Positions 56,472 to 64,000 of a DNA stretch of 64,000 bases are shown piece after piece (the stretch's first letter is position 1; every line of letters starts with the position of its first letter). Both the position numbers and the translations under genes were made by a program. This DNA is from Phytohabitans rumicis (GTDB lineage Bacteria > Actinomycetota > Actinomycetes > Mycobacteriales > Micromonosporaceae): positions 6,217,001-6,281,000 of the forward strand of contig NZ_BLPG01000001.1 in NCBI RefSeq assembly GCF_011764445.1, given 5' to 3'. The notes beneath the pieces are model-generated. The model made no database searches, had not been told where the DNA came from, and worked only from the letters and a program-made list of their open reading frames with translations.

Positions 56472-58196
56472 CTACGCCAGGCCCAGGTCCGCTTCGAAGT
56501 GGCCGGCTTCCAGGCGCTCCTTGACCGCCGCCAGGAAGCGCGCCGCGTCGGCGCCGTCGATGATGCGGTGGTCGTAGGAGAGCGCCAGGTACGCCATCGA
56601 GCGCGGGGTGATGACCTCGCCGAGGTCGGGGTCGTCGACCACGATCGCCCGCTTGACCACCGCGCCCGTGCCGAGGATCGCCGACTGCGGCTTCGGCACG
56701 ATGGGCGTGTCGAAGAGGGCGCCGCGGCTGCCCGTGTTGGTGAGCGTGAAGGTCGCGCCGGAGATCTCGTCCGGGCTGATCTTGTTGGTGCGGGTGCGCT
56801 CGGCCAGGTCGGCGATCCGCCGGGCCAGGCCCGCGAGGTTGAGGTCGCTGGCGTCCCGGATCACCGGCACCAGCAGCCCGCGCTCGGTGTCGACCGCGAT
56901 GCCCAGGTGCTCGCCCTCCGGGTACGTCACCGTGCCGGCGTCCAGGTCGAGCGAGGCGTTGACGATTGGGTACCGGCGCAGCGCCTCGACCGCCGCCACC
57001 GCGAAGAACGGCAGGAACGACAGCTTCACGCCGTGCTGCGCCTGGAAGTTCGCCTTGGCCTGCTGGCGCAGCCGGGCGATCTTCGTGACGTCGACCTCGA
57101 CCACGGTGGTGAGCTGCGCGGAGGTCTGCAGCGACTCGAACATCCGCTTGGCGATCGAGATCCGGGTACGGGTCAGCTTCTCGGTACGGCCACGCAGCGG
57201 GCTCGGCTCGGCCTTGGCGGGCGCGGGTGCCGCGGCGGCCTGCGGCTGGGCCGGCGCCGGAGCGGGCGCGGCGGCGGCCGCCTTGGCCTTCTCGGCGGCC
57301 TCCAGCACGTCCTGCTTGCGGATGCGGCCGCCGACGCCGGTGCCGTTGAGCGCCGACAGGTCGACGCCGTGCTCGCTCGCCAGCTTGCGGACCAGCGGGG
57401 TCACGTACGCGCCGTCCCCGCCGTTGGCCTGCGCGGCCGCGGGAGCGGGAGCGGGAGCGGGCCTTTCCGCGGCGGGCGCCGCGGGCTGTGCCGGGGCGGG
57501 CGTGGGAGCAGGAGCGGGTGCCGCGGCTGGAGCGGGTGCCGGCGCGGGCGCGGCGGCCGGTGCGGCCCCCGTCGAGCCGATCACGGCCAGCTCGGCGCCG
57601 ACGTCGGTAGTCTCGTCCTGGGCGACCTTGATCTCCAGGATCGTGCCGGCGGCCGGCGAGGGGATCTCCGTGTCGACCTTGTCGGTGGAGACCTCCAGCA
57701 GCGGCTCGTCGAGCTCGACGCTCTCGCCGACCTGCTTGAGCCAGCGGGTGACGGTGCCCTCGGTGACGCTCTCGCCGAGCGCCGGCATCCGTACCACGGT
57801 GGTGCCGCCGGTGGCGGCCGGCGCCTGCGCGGGCACCTCGTCCTGGTCGGTGGGCTGCGCGGCCGGCGGGGCCGCCTCGGCCTGCGCGGGAGCGGGCTCC
57901 TCCTCGGCGGCGGCCGAGGGCTGCTCGGTCGAGGGAGCGGGGGCGGGGGAGCCCTCCTCCTCACCGGAGATCACGGCAAGCTCGCTGCCGACCTCCGCGG
58001 TCTCGTCCTCATGCACCACGATCCGGGTCAGCACGCCGGCCGCGGGCGACGGGATCTCCGTGTCGACCTTGTCGGTGGAGACCTCGACCAGCGGCTCGTC
58101 GACCTCGACCCGGTCGCCCTCCTGCTTCAGCCAGCGGGTGACGGTGCCCTCGGTGACGCTCTCGCCCAGCCGGGGCATGGGGACCGATACCGGCAT
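56472..58196 (-). CDS. sucB: 2-Oxoacid dehydrogenase E2, dihydrolipoamide succinyltransferase
   Basis: 574 aa. Core of the 2-oxoglutarate (or branched-chain) dehydrogenase complex. Two lipoyl domains, residues 1-~76 (lipoylated Lys 43 in STDKVDTEI) and ~119-195 (second STDKVDTEI), each followed by long Ala/Pro linkers. Peripheral-subunit-binding domain about residues 260-300 ([28 protein letters not shown]). Catalytic domain to the end with [18 protein letters not shown] and the active-site His in [18 protein letters not shown]. Encoded with lpd upstream (37 bp gap), an E3-E2 pair typical of actinobacteria; lipA/lipB modify it. Confidence 0.95.
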   Translation of the reverse strand: MPVSVPMPRLGESVTEGTVTRWLKQEGDRVEVDEPLVEVSTDKVDTEIPSPAAGVLTRIVVHEDETAEVGSELAVISGEEEGSPAPAPSTEQPSAAAEEEPAPAQAEAAPPAAQPTDQDEVPAQAPAATGGTTVVRMPALGESVTEGTVTRWLKQVGESVELDEPLLEVSTDKVDTEIPSPAAGTILEIKVAQDETTDVGAELAVIGSTGAAPAAAPAPAPAPAAAPAPAPTPAPAQPAAPAAERPAPAPAPAAAQANGGDGAYVTPLVRKLASEHGVDLSALNGTGVGGRIRKQDVLEAAEKAKAAAAAPAPAPAQPQAAAAPAPAKAEPSPLRGRTEKLTRTRISIAKRMFESLQTSAQLTTVVEVDVTKIARLRQQAKANFQAQHGVKLSFLPFFAVAAVEALRRYPIVNASLDLDAGTVTYPEGEHLGIAVDTERGLLVPVIRDASDLNLAGLARRIADLAERTRTNKISPDEISGATFTLTNTGSRGALFDTPIVPKPQSAILGTGAVVKRAIVVDDPDLGEVITPRSMAYLALSYDHRIIDGADAARFLAAVKERLEAGHFEADLGLA

Positions 58197-58232
58197 CTTC
58201 CGAACTCCTTATGGCTCCGCGGTAACTGTGGG

Positions 58233-59612
58233 TCAGGCGTGCGCGTGCAGGGGCTTGCCCGCGAGGGCGAGGTGAGCCTCGCCGAGCGCCTCGTTCTGCG
58301 TCGGGTGGGCGTGGACGAGCTGGGCGACCTCGGCCGGGTACGCCTCCCAGTTGTAGATGAGCTGAGCCTCGCCGATCAGCTCACCGACCCGGGCGCCGAC
58401 CATGTGTACGCCGACGACGGGGCCGTCCGCCACCCGTACAAGCTTGATGAAGCCCTGGGTGCGCAGGATCTGGCTCTTGCCGTTGCCGCCCAGGTTGTAG
58501 TTGTACGACTGCACCTTGTCGGCGCCGTACTGCTCCTTGGCCTTCGCCTCGGTCAGGCCCATGGAGGCGACCTCGGGGTCGGAGTAGGTGACCCGCGGGA
58601 TGCCCGCCTCGTCGATGGGCGCCGGGTGCTTGCCGGCGATCTCCTCGGCCACGAAGATGCCCTGCTGGAAGCCGCGGTGGGCGAGCTGGAGGCCGGGCAC
58701 GATGTCGCCGACCGCGAAGACGTGGGGAACGTTGGTGCGCAGCCGCTCGTCGGTCAGGACGAAGCCGCGTTCCATCGCGATGCCCTGCTCCTCGTACCCG
58801 ATATCGGCGGTCGTCGGACCGCGCCCGACGGCGACGAGAAGGAGCTCGGCCTCGATCGTCTCGCCCCCGGCGATCGTCACGCGGACGCCGGCGTCGGTGT
58901 GCTCCACCTTCTCGAACGGCTTGCCGGTCTTGAAGCCGATGCCGCGCTTGCGGAACGCCCGCTCGACCGCCTTGGAGACCTCTTCGTCCTCGGCGGCCAC
59001 CAGGCGGGGAAGCGCCTCGATGATCGTGACGTCGGTGCCGAGGGACTTCCACGCGCTGGCGAACTCGACGCCGATGACGCCGCCGCCCAGCACGATCGCG
59101 GAGGCGGGGACCCGGTCCAGGTTGAGCGCGTGCTCGCTGGAGATCACCCGCGTGCCGTCCAGCTCCAGGCCGGGCAGGGTCCGCGAGTACGACCCGGTGG
59201 CGAGCACGACGTTGCGCCCGACGTACCGCTGGCCGTCGACCTCGACGGTGTTGGGCGCGACGAGGCGGCCGTGGCCCTCGACGTACGTGATCTTCGCGCT
59301 CTTGACGAGGCCCTGCAGACCCTTGTAGAGCTTGGCGACCACGCCGTCCTTGTACGCGTTGACGCCGGCCATGTCGATGCCGATCAGCTCGGCCTTGATG
59401 CCGAACGCCTCGGACTCGCGGGTCTGGTCGGCGACCTCACCGGCGTGCAGCAGCGCCTTGGTGGGGATGCAGCCGCGGTGCAGGCACGTCCCGCCCAGCT
59501 TGTCCTTTTCGATGAGGACGACCGAAAGGTCTAGTTGTGCGGCTCGCAGCGCGGTGGCGTAGCCGCCGCTGCCGCCTCCGAGGATCACCACGTCGAAGGT
59601 CTCGCCGCTCAT
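58233..59612 (-). CDS. lpdA: Dihydrolipoyl dehydrogenase (E3)
   Basis: 459 aa. FAD flavoprotein re-oxidising dihydrolipoyl groups of E2 and GcvH. FAD-binding FDVVILGGGSGGYATALRAAQL, redox-active disulfide GGTCLHRGCIPTKALL (C-x4-C), NAD-binding IVLGGGVIGVEFASAW, second FAD motif TNVPHVFAVGDIV and the catalytic His/Glu pair in VHAHPTQNEALGEAHLAL. Heads the lpdA-sucB-epimerase operon. Full length. Confidence 0.97.
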   Translation of the reverse strand: MSGETFDVVILGGGSGGYATALRAAQLDLSVVLIEKDKLGGTCLHRGCIPTKALLHAGEVADQTRESEAFGIKAELIGIDMAGVNAYKDGVVAKLYKGLQGLVKSAKITYVEGHGRLVAPNTVEVDGQRYVGRNVVLATGSYSRTLPGLELDGTRVISSEHALNLDRVPASAIVLGGGVIGVEFASAWKSLGTDVTIIEALPRLVAAEDEEVSKAVERAFRKRGIGFKTGKPFEKVEHTDAGVRVTIAGGETIEAELLLVAVGRGPTTADIGYEEQGIAMERGFVLTDERLRTNVPHVFAVGDIVPGLQLAHRGFQQGIFVAEEIAGKHPAPIDEAGIPRVTYSDPEVASMGLTEAKAKEQYGADKVQSYNYNLGGNGKSQILRTQGFIKLVRVADGPVVGVHMVGARVGELIGEAQLIYNWEAYPAEVAQLVHAHPTQNEALGEAHLALAGKPLHAHA

Positions 59613-59744
59613 ATGCAGTCTCCCGATCCGCTAGAAACCCTCGGCCATCTTGTCACTTGTGGAGATAGCCCGCGTAACTGAGGTGCCCAACGCCACGTCC
59701 TCCAGAAGTACGCTTGCCGCATTCGATGGAAGGGAGACTGTTCG

Positions 59745-60077
59745 GTGGCCTGGTTTCGTCGGCGCAAGGAGCCCGGAGGCGCGCCCGGTCATCGTTCGGC
59801 GAATCGTGCCGATCTCGACCATCTTGAGGAGTTTGTCCGTTCGCGTCGCGGGGTCGAGGCGTTCATCGAGCCGCGGACGACGGTGACCGAGACGACCGTC
59901 CTGCTGATCGCCCACGACGGCGAGTGGACCCGGCGGCGCGTCGACAGCCCGGAGGGCGCGCGGCGGTTCGCCCACCGGCTCGCCATCCCGATCTACGACG
60001 TGGCGCTGGTGGGCTATCCGCAGCGGATGCGCGACTACAACGAGCGCCGCAAGAAGGCCGCTGGCGGCCCGCTCTAA
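59745..60077 (+). CDS. Conserved actinobacterial small protein (110 aa)
   Basis: GTG start, (M)AWFRRRKEPGGAPGHRSANRADL then EEFVRSRRGVEAFIEPRTTVTETTVLLIAHDGEWTRRRVDSPEGARRFAHRLAIPIYDVALVGYPQRMRDYNERRK. A basic N-terminus with aromatic WF, then an alpha/beta domain. Occurs next to lpd/pepA in other actinobacteria; no function known. The stop overlaps the pepA stop by 4 bp. Confidence 0.82.
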   Translation: MAWFRRRKEPGGAPGHRSANRADLDHLEEFVRSRRGVEAFIEPRTTVTETTVLLIAHDGEWTRRRVDSPEGARRFAHRLAIPIYDVALVGYPQRMRDYNERRKKAAGGPL

Positions 60078-61624
60078 CCCGCCGCCGCGATGTCGTCGAT
60101 CATCGCGAGGAGGGTACGCACCGGCACGCCGGTGCCGCCCTTGGTCCAGTAGCCGGTCGGCTCGCCGGAGTGGTAGCTGGGCCCGGCGATGTCGATGTGC
60201 GCCCACGGCACGTCGTCGGCCACGAACTCGCGCAGGAACACGCCGCCCTGCAGCATGTGGCCGGCCCGGTCCATGCCCGCGTTGACCTGCGAGATGTCGG
60301 CGACGTCCGAGTCCATGCCCTTGCGTACGTCCTCCGGCAGCGGCATCGGCCACGCCGGCTCGCCGACCTCCTCGCCGGCCGCCTTGACCCGCTCGCACAG
60401 CTCGGCCGTGCCCATCACCCCGGCGACCCGCTTGCCCAGCGCCACCACCTGCCCGCCGGTCAGCGTCGACGTCTCCAGCAGGTAGTCGCACCCGTCCTCG
60501 CACGCGCGGGCCATCGCGTCGCCGAGGATCATCCGGCCCTCGGCGTCGGTGTTGAGCACCTCGACCCGCTTGCCGTTGCGCATGGTCACCACGTCGCCCG
60601 GCCGGTACGCCGTCGCCGAGGCCATGTTCTCCGCCATCGGGACGTACGCGGTCACCGCGACGGCCGGCCTCAACGCGGCGACCGCGAGCATCGTGGCGGT
60701 GACCGCCGCCGCGCCGGCCATATCGGACTTCATCTCCCACATGCCCTGCGCCGGCTTGATGGAGAACCCGCCGGTGTCGAACGTGATGCCCTTGCCGACG
60801 AGCGCGACCCGCTTCTCGAACGACGGCGGCGTGTACGACAGCCGCACCATCCGGGGCGGCGCCGCCGACCCGAGCCCGACGGCGAGGATGCCGCCGTACC
60901 CGCCCTCGCGCAGCGCCTCCTCGTCCAGCACCTCGACGTCCAGCCCGGCCTCGCGCGCGGCGTCCGCGACCGCGTCCGCGAACTGCGGCGGGCGCAACTC
61001 GTTCGGCGGGGTGTTGACCCAGTCCCGGGTCAGCGCGACCGCCGCCGCCACCACGCCGGCCCGCACGATCTCCGCCTGCGCGGCGGCGTCCGCGGCGTCC
61101 GGCACGTGCACGGTCACCGCGCCCACCGGCGCCCGCCGGCCCGGCTGCGGCTTGGTCTTGTAGCCCGCGAACCGGTACGCGCCCAACAGCGCGCCCTCGG
61201 CCACCGCGCGCAACGCCGCCGGGGCGTCCTCGTCATCCGGCAGCGGCAGGCTCAGCGCCACCGTGCCGGCACCCGCCAGCGCCCGCACCACCGCGCCGCT
61301 CGCCCGCCGCAACGTCTCCGGCGGCGGGGCGGCACCGGTCGGCTCCGGGCCCAGCCCGACCGCGGCCACCACCGGCGCGGTGATCGTGCCGAGCGTCGCC
61401 AGCTTGGTCACCTCGCCCGGCGCGCCGGTGGCGCCGAGGAGCGCCAGCGTGCCGGTCAGCCGGCCGTCGAACGCGGCCACGATGCTCTCCGCGCCGCTCG
61501 CCAGGAGGAGACCGCCTGCCCCGTCGTCGCCGTTCAGACTATGTACGCCGATCACGATGGCATCGACCGCCAGCTCCGCGGGATCGGTGTCGACCAGACT
61601 CAGGGTCGGAATAGGGGAGGTCAC
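60074..61624 (-). CDS. pepA: Leucyl aminopeptidase, M17 family
   Basis: 516 aa, GTG start. Hexameric di-metal cytosolic aminopeptidase. Catalytic half: metal-binding Lys/Asp in ALVGKGITFDTGGFSIKPA, MKSDMAGAAAV, and the signature NTDAEGRMILGDAM carrying Asp/Glu ligands and Arg. The N-terminal half (TLSLVDTDPAELAVDAIVIGVHSL) is variable. Longer open frames upstream lack support. Divergent from gcvT with ~80 bp between. Confidence 0.95.
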   Translation of the reverse strand: MTSPIPTLSLVDTDPAELAVDAIVIGVHSLNGDDGAGGLLLASGAESIVAAFDGRLTGTLALLGATGAPGEVTKLATLGTITAPVVAAVGLGPEPTGAAPPPETLRRASGAVVRALAGAGTVALSLPLPDDEDAPAALRAVAEGALLGAYRFAGYKTKPQPGRRAPVGAVTVHVPDAADAAAQAEIVRAGVVAAAVALTRDWVNTPPNELRPPQFADAVADAAREAGLDVEVLDEEALREGGYGGILAVGLGSAAPPRMVRLSYTPPSFEKRVALVGKGITFDTGGFSIKPAQGMWEMKSDMAGAAAVTATMLAVAALRPAVAVTAYVPMAENMASATAYRPGDVVTMRNGKRVEVLNTDAEGRMILGDAMARACEDGCDYLLETSTLTGGQVVALGKRVAGVMGTAELCERVKAAGEEVGEPAWPMPLPEDVRKGMDSDVADISQVNAGMDRAGHMLQGGVFLREFVADDVPWAHIDIAGPSYHSGEPTGYWTKGGTGVPVRTLLAMIDDIAAAG

Positions 61625-61706
61625 TCGGCGGCTCCGGCTGGTGTCGACGCTGGCTGGTGTCCCGCCGATGCTAACCACACTGTGAACCTTGGGTAAGTTG
61701 CCACCC

Positions 61707-62801
61707 ATGACAGGAGAGCTGCGGCGCTCGCCGCTGCACGAGCGGCACGCCGGTCTGGGCGCCAAGTTCGCCGCCTTCGGCGGCTGGGAGATGCCGCTGG
61801 AGTACGCCGGCGGCGGGGTACTCAAGGAGCACGCGGCGGTGCGCGAGGCGGTCGGCGTCTTCGACGTGTCGCACCTCGGCAAGGCGCGCGTGACCGGGCC
61901 CGGCGCGGCGGACTTCGTCAACTCCTGCCTCACCAACGACCTGCGCCGCATCGGACCCGGGCAGGCGCAGTACACGCTCTGCTGCGACGAGGCCAGCGGC
62001 GGCACGATCGACGACATCATCGCGTACCTGCACAGCGACGACCACGTCTTCCTCATCCCCAACGCGGCCAACACCGCCGAGGTCGTCCGCCGCCTCCAGG
62101 CCGCGGCGCCGCCGCCGGTCACGGTCACCAACGAGCACGAGGGGTACGCCGTACTGGCCGTCCAGGGGCCGCGCTCGACAGACGTCCTCCGCGCCGTCGA
62201 CCTGCCCAGCGCGCACGACTACATGAGCTTCGTCACCGTCGACGGCGTCGTGGTGTGCCGCACCGGGTACACCGGCGAACACGGGTACGAACTGGTCGTA
62301 CCGGCCTCGCTGGCCGTCGATGTGTGGGATCGGCTTTTCGCCGCCGGCGCCGCCTTCGGCATCCGCGCCTGCGGCCTCGGCGCCCGCGACACGTTGCGCA
62401 CCGAGATGGGGTACGCCCTGCACGGTCAGGACCTGTCCTTGGCGGTGACCCCCGTGCAGGCCCGGGTCGGCTGGGCGGTCGGGTGGAACAAGCCCGCGTT
62501 CTGGGGGCGGGACGCGCTGCTCGCCGAGAAGGCCGCCGGCCCCCGCCGTACGCTCCGCGGCCTGGAGGCGCTCGACCGCGGCATCCCGCGCGCACACATG
62601 ACCGTGCTGTCCGAGGGCGCCCCGGTCGGCGAGGTGACCAGCGGTACGTTCTCGCCGACCCGGAAGGTGGGCATCGCGCTGGCGTTGCTGGACACCGCGG
62701 CCGGCCTGGAAGACGGCGCCACGGTCGAGGTCGACGTACGCGGCCGCCGCTCCACGATGCGCGTCGTCAAACCCCCCTTCGTAAAACCCCAAGTCCGCTA
62801 G
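61707..62801 (+). CDS. gcvT: Glycine cleavage system aminomethyltransferase (T protein)
   Basis: 364 aa. Transfers the methylene group of glycine from lipoyl-GcvH to tetrahydrofolate. [56 protein letters not shown] (folate-binding Asp), [31 protein letters not shown], and the C-terminal barrel [14 protein letters not shown] with [23 protein letters not shown] 61707 gives the standard opening; a TTG at 61689 is in frame. gcvH and gcvP are not nearby; Lpd encoded 2 kb away serves the same system. Confidence 0.95.
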   Translation: MTGELRRSPLHERHAGLGAKFAAFGGWEMPLEYAGGGVLKEHAAVREAVGVFDVSHLGKARVTGPGAADFVNSCLTNDLRRIGPGQAQYTLCCDEASGGTIDDIIAYLHSDDHVFLIPNAANTAEVVRRLQAAAPPPVTVTNEHEGYAVLAVQGPRSTDVLRAVDLPSAHDYMSFVTVDGVVVCRTGYTGEHGYELVVPASLAVDVWDRLFAAGAAFGIRACGLGARDTLRTEMGYALHGQDLSLAVTPVQARVGWAVGWNKPAFWGRDALLAEKAAGPRRTLRGLEALDRGIPRAHMTVLSEGAPVGEVTSGTFSPTRKVGIALALLDTAAGLEDGATVEVDVRGRRSTMRVVKPPFVKPQVR

Positions 62802-62866
62802 CCCCTCCCCACCCTCGCCCTCCCCGCCCTCGACCCGCGCGCGGCCTGCCCGCTCGTACTCGCGCT

Positions 62867-62969
62867 CGCCGATCAAGGGCTTGCCCGTCGATCAAGGGCG
62901 AACGGCCGTGGTTTGATCTCCGATCCGCGACCGTTTGCCCTTGATCGCGGGTGTTTCCCTTGATCGGCG
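62867..62969. repeat. Nested palindromic element N1, copy D (inverted orientation)
   Basis: Outer arms CGCCGATCAAGGG and CCCTTGATCGGCG are a perfect 13-bp inverted repeat. The inner 57-bp palindrome (62890-62946) has the centre read in the opposite sense: GTGGTTTGATCTCCGATC is the reverse complement of copy B's centre. Confidence 0.92.
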
Positions 62970-63134
62970 CGCGCAGGCGCGAGGGCGCGCAGGCGCGAGG
63001 GCGGGCCGAGGGCGGGCGGGCCGGTGGTCGCGTCCGGGCCATCCACCCGCCGCTTCGCGCGCGTCCTCCTTGCGCGCTTGCGCGCCTGCGTGCGTCCTGC
63101 GAGCGGGGGCGCGCTTTGCGCGTCCGGCCAGCTA

Positions 63135-63237
63135 CGCCGATCAAGGACTTTCGCGTCGATCAAGGGCAAACGGTCGTGGTTTAGAGATCAAAGCACGGCC
63201 ATTCACCCTTGATCGACGGGCAAGCCCTTGATCGGCG
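63135..63237. repeat. Nested palindromic element N1, copy E
   Basis: Outer arms CGCCGATCAAGG / CCTTGATCGGCG; inner 57-bp palindrome at 63158-63214 with centre TTTAGAGATCAAA. Its right flank has been amplified into the adjacent tandem repeats. Confidence 0.92.
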
Positions 63238-63248
63238 AGCGCGAGCGC

Positions 63249-63292
63249 CGACGGGCAAGCCCTCGACGGGCAAGCCCTCGACGGGCAAGCCC
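63249..63292. repeat. 15-bp tandem direct repeats
   Basis: The unit CGACGGGCAAGCCCT is repeated three times in tandem; a fourth copy in the flank of element E (63215-63229) and a variant at 63313 lie within longer ~36-bp repeats (GAGCGCGAGCGCC...). The array looks like slippage of the right flank of palindrome E. Confidence 0.85.
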
Positions 63293-63337
63293 GTGATCGG
63301 GGAGCGCGAGCGCCGATGGGCAAGCCTTGGAGGGGAG

Positions 63338-64000
63338 CTAGCGGACGGGTTCGGCGAAGAGGGTGGCGCAGACGCGGGTGTAGTAGTCGCTCGCGGGGCC
63401 GCGGTAGTACTCCGGGGGTGCCACGGTCAGGAACGAGTCGGCGTCCGGGTTGGTGGACGGGTCCAGGGCCAGCGACAGCTCGGCGGCGCGGTCGGAGCCG
63501 CGTTCGGCGGGGGCGCCGTACGCCATCGCGATGTCGTGCCCGGTCACCGTCACGGTCGCCGGGAACGGCAGGAAGGCCGGCTCGCCGGGCCCGTCCAGGG
63601 CGTCGCTCCAGGTGCGCAGGAGCCGCCTCGCCACGCCGGTCAGCGTCGCGCCCCAGCCCCGGGTCAGGTGCGGCGGCACCTCGTGCGTCTGGAGCTCCAG
63701 CAGCCCGAAGCGGCCCAGCCCCTTCGTGGTGAACCACATTCCGTCGGCGACCGTGTCGCCCGGCGAGTACGGGATGAGGATCCAGTCGGTCAGCCGTACC
63801 CGGCCCTCGGCGTCGGGCAGCGAGCGCAGCGCGGCGTCGACGGTCAGCACCTGGGTCTGGAACCCATCGATCAGGTCGGCGCCGAGCGTGTGCCCGAGGG
63901 CGGCGGCGACGGCGCGGGCGCTCCACTCGTGGGCGGGCGGCCAGCCGGGCCGGAAGCCGGCTCCGACGGTGATCACGTGGGTCGCGTCGCCCACCCGGTT
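63338..64000 (-). CDS. Conserved protein of unknown function, 5' end outside window
   Basis: The visible C-terminal ~220 residues read ...GDATHVITVGAGFRPGWPPA, HEWSARAVAAALGHTLGADLIDGFQTQVLTVD, then DWILIPYSPGDTVADGMWFTTKGLGRFGLLELQTHEVPPHLTRGW. Mixed alpha/beta, no signal peptide or membrane segment visible; a C-terminal STNPDADSFLTVAPPEYYRGPASDYYTRVCATLFAEP. I do not recognise it. A GTG at 63994 could be an internal start, but the frame continues past the right edge. Confidence 0.65.
   Translation of the reverse strand, partial: NRVGDATHVITVGAGFRPGWPPAHEWSARAVAAALGHTLGADLIDGFQTQVLTVDAALRSLPDAEGRVRLTDWILIPYSPGDTVADGMWFTTKGLGRFGLLELQTHEVPPHLTRGWGATLTGVARRLLRTWSDALDGPGEPAFLPFPATVTVTGHDIAMAYGAPAERGSDRAAELSLALDPSTNPDADSFLTVAPPEYYRGPASDYYTRVCATLFAEPVR

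Larger units (their letters stand above)
62802..63337. other. 536-bp gene-free region with nested palindromes D and E and tandem repeats
   Basis: Between convergent gcvT and the last gene. It holds N1 copies D and E, a G+C-rich repeat (GCGCGCAGGCGCGAGGGCG at 62967-63010), and a run of 15-bp direct repeats after copy E. I found no gene. Confidence 0.75.

Noticed and set aside
56499-59534. 1011-aa plus-strand ORF antisense to sucB and lpdA
   Set aside because: Length reflects GC bias; sequence is Gly/Arg/Leu/Asp-rich and mirrors two conserved enzymes.

Overview
The window is high-GC actinobacterial chromosome. Gene content (glnA, glnA2, glnE, lipA, lipB, sucB, lpd, pepA, gcvT, an F420-linked reductase, a SCO5389-type gene pair, WYL and LAL regulators), frequent GTG starts and ATGA/GTGA overlaps point to Actinomycetota. 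Micromonosporaceae is my best inference, from overall gene style rather than a marker I could test. I saw no IS element, CRISPR array, tRNA or prophage.

Layout. 0-5.6 kb: end of a TauE/SafE permease, RNase P RNA (rnpB), a small SPOR-like protein, a Lys/Ala-rich histone H1-like protein, an RNB ribonuclease, an F420:NADP reductase overlapping a BtuF-like metal receptor, and panB. 5.7-18.1 kb: Uma2 nuclease, nadE, an anchored protein, glnA2, a secreted protein, a WYL regulator with a VOC protein, a LigB/DODA dioxygenase, an SPW membrane protein, ldcA, a class I amidotransferase and glnE. 18.2-26.7 kb: two large membrane proteins (one GT87), a PLP decarboxylase, a secreted phytase/esterase-like protein, glnA (GlnR box upstream) and an RDD protein. 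27-35.6 kb: KDPG aldolase, KDG-type kinase and GH2 beta-galactosidase with a LacI-type operator, a CHRD protein, a GNAT/N-succinylamino-acid racemase pair, and a Cys-tailed small peptide coupled to a FrnE-like DsbA. 35.8-44.1 kb: a six-gene operon (peptide-class ABC importer with a fused permease-ATPase, a DapA/NanA-type lyase and a secreted sialidase) that looks like a sialic-acid scavenging unit. 44.1-55.5 kb: DUF4191, LAL regulator, lipA, a T-box riboswitch controlling an archaeal-type AspRS, lipB, two tiny coupled ORFs, a GT-C-like membrane protein and a CooC-like ATPase with its SCO5389-type partner. 55.6-64 kb: TIGR01777 epimerase, sucB, lpd, a small conserved protein, pepA, gcvT and a partial unknown gene.

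Themes. Nitrogen control is unusually complete: glnA with a four-half-site GlnR box, the adenylyltransferase glnE that would act on it, and glnA2. The 2-oxoacid dehydrogenase and lipoate system is also clustered (lipA, lipB, sucB, lpd, gcvT).

Two things stand out beyond the genes. First, several families of palindromic intergenic elements recur. One is a 57-bp palindrome nested inside a second palindrome (five copies, each with a core of exactly 57 bp). Another is a 24-bp-arm hairpin (three copies, with a compensatory base-pair change), one copy of which supplies the C-terminus and stop codon of a gene. A third (two copies) lies once inside the beta-galactosidase reading frame. Second, at least twelve single-base deletions, nearly all in G/C runs, break otherwise well-conserved genes including nadE and glnE. 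I read these as sequencing or assembly errors and annotate those genes as single CDSs across the shift.
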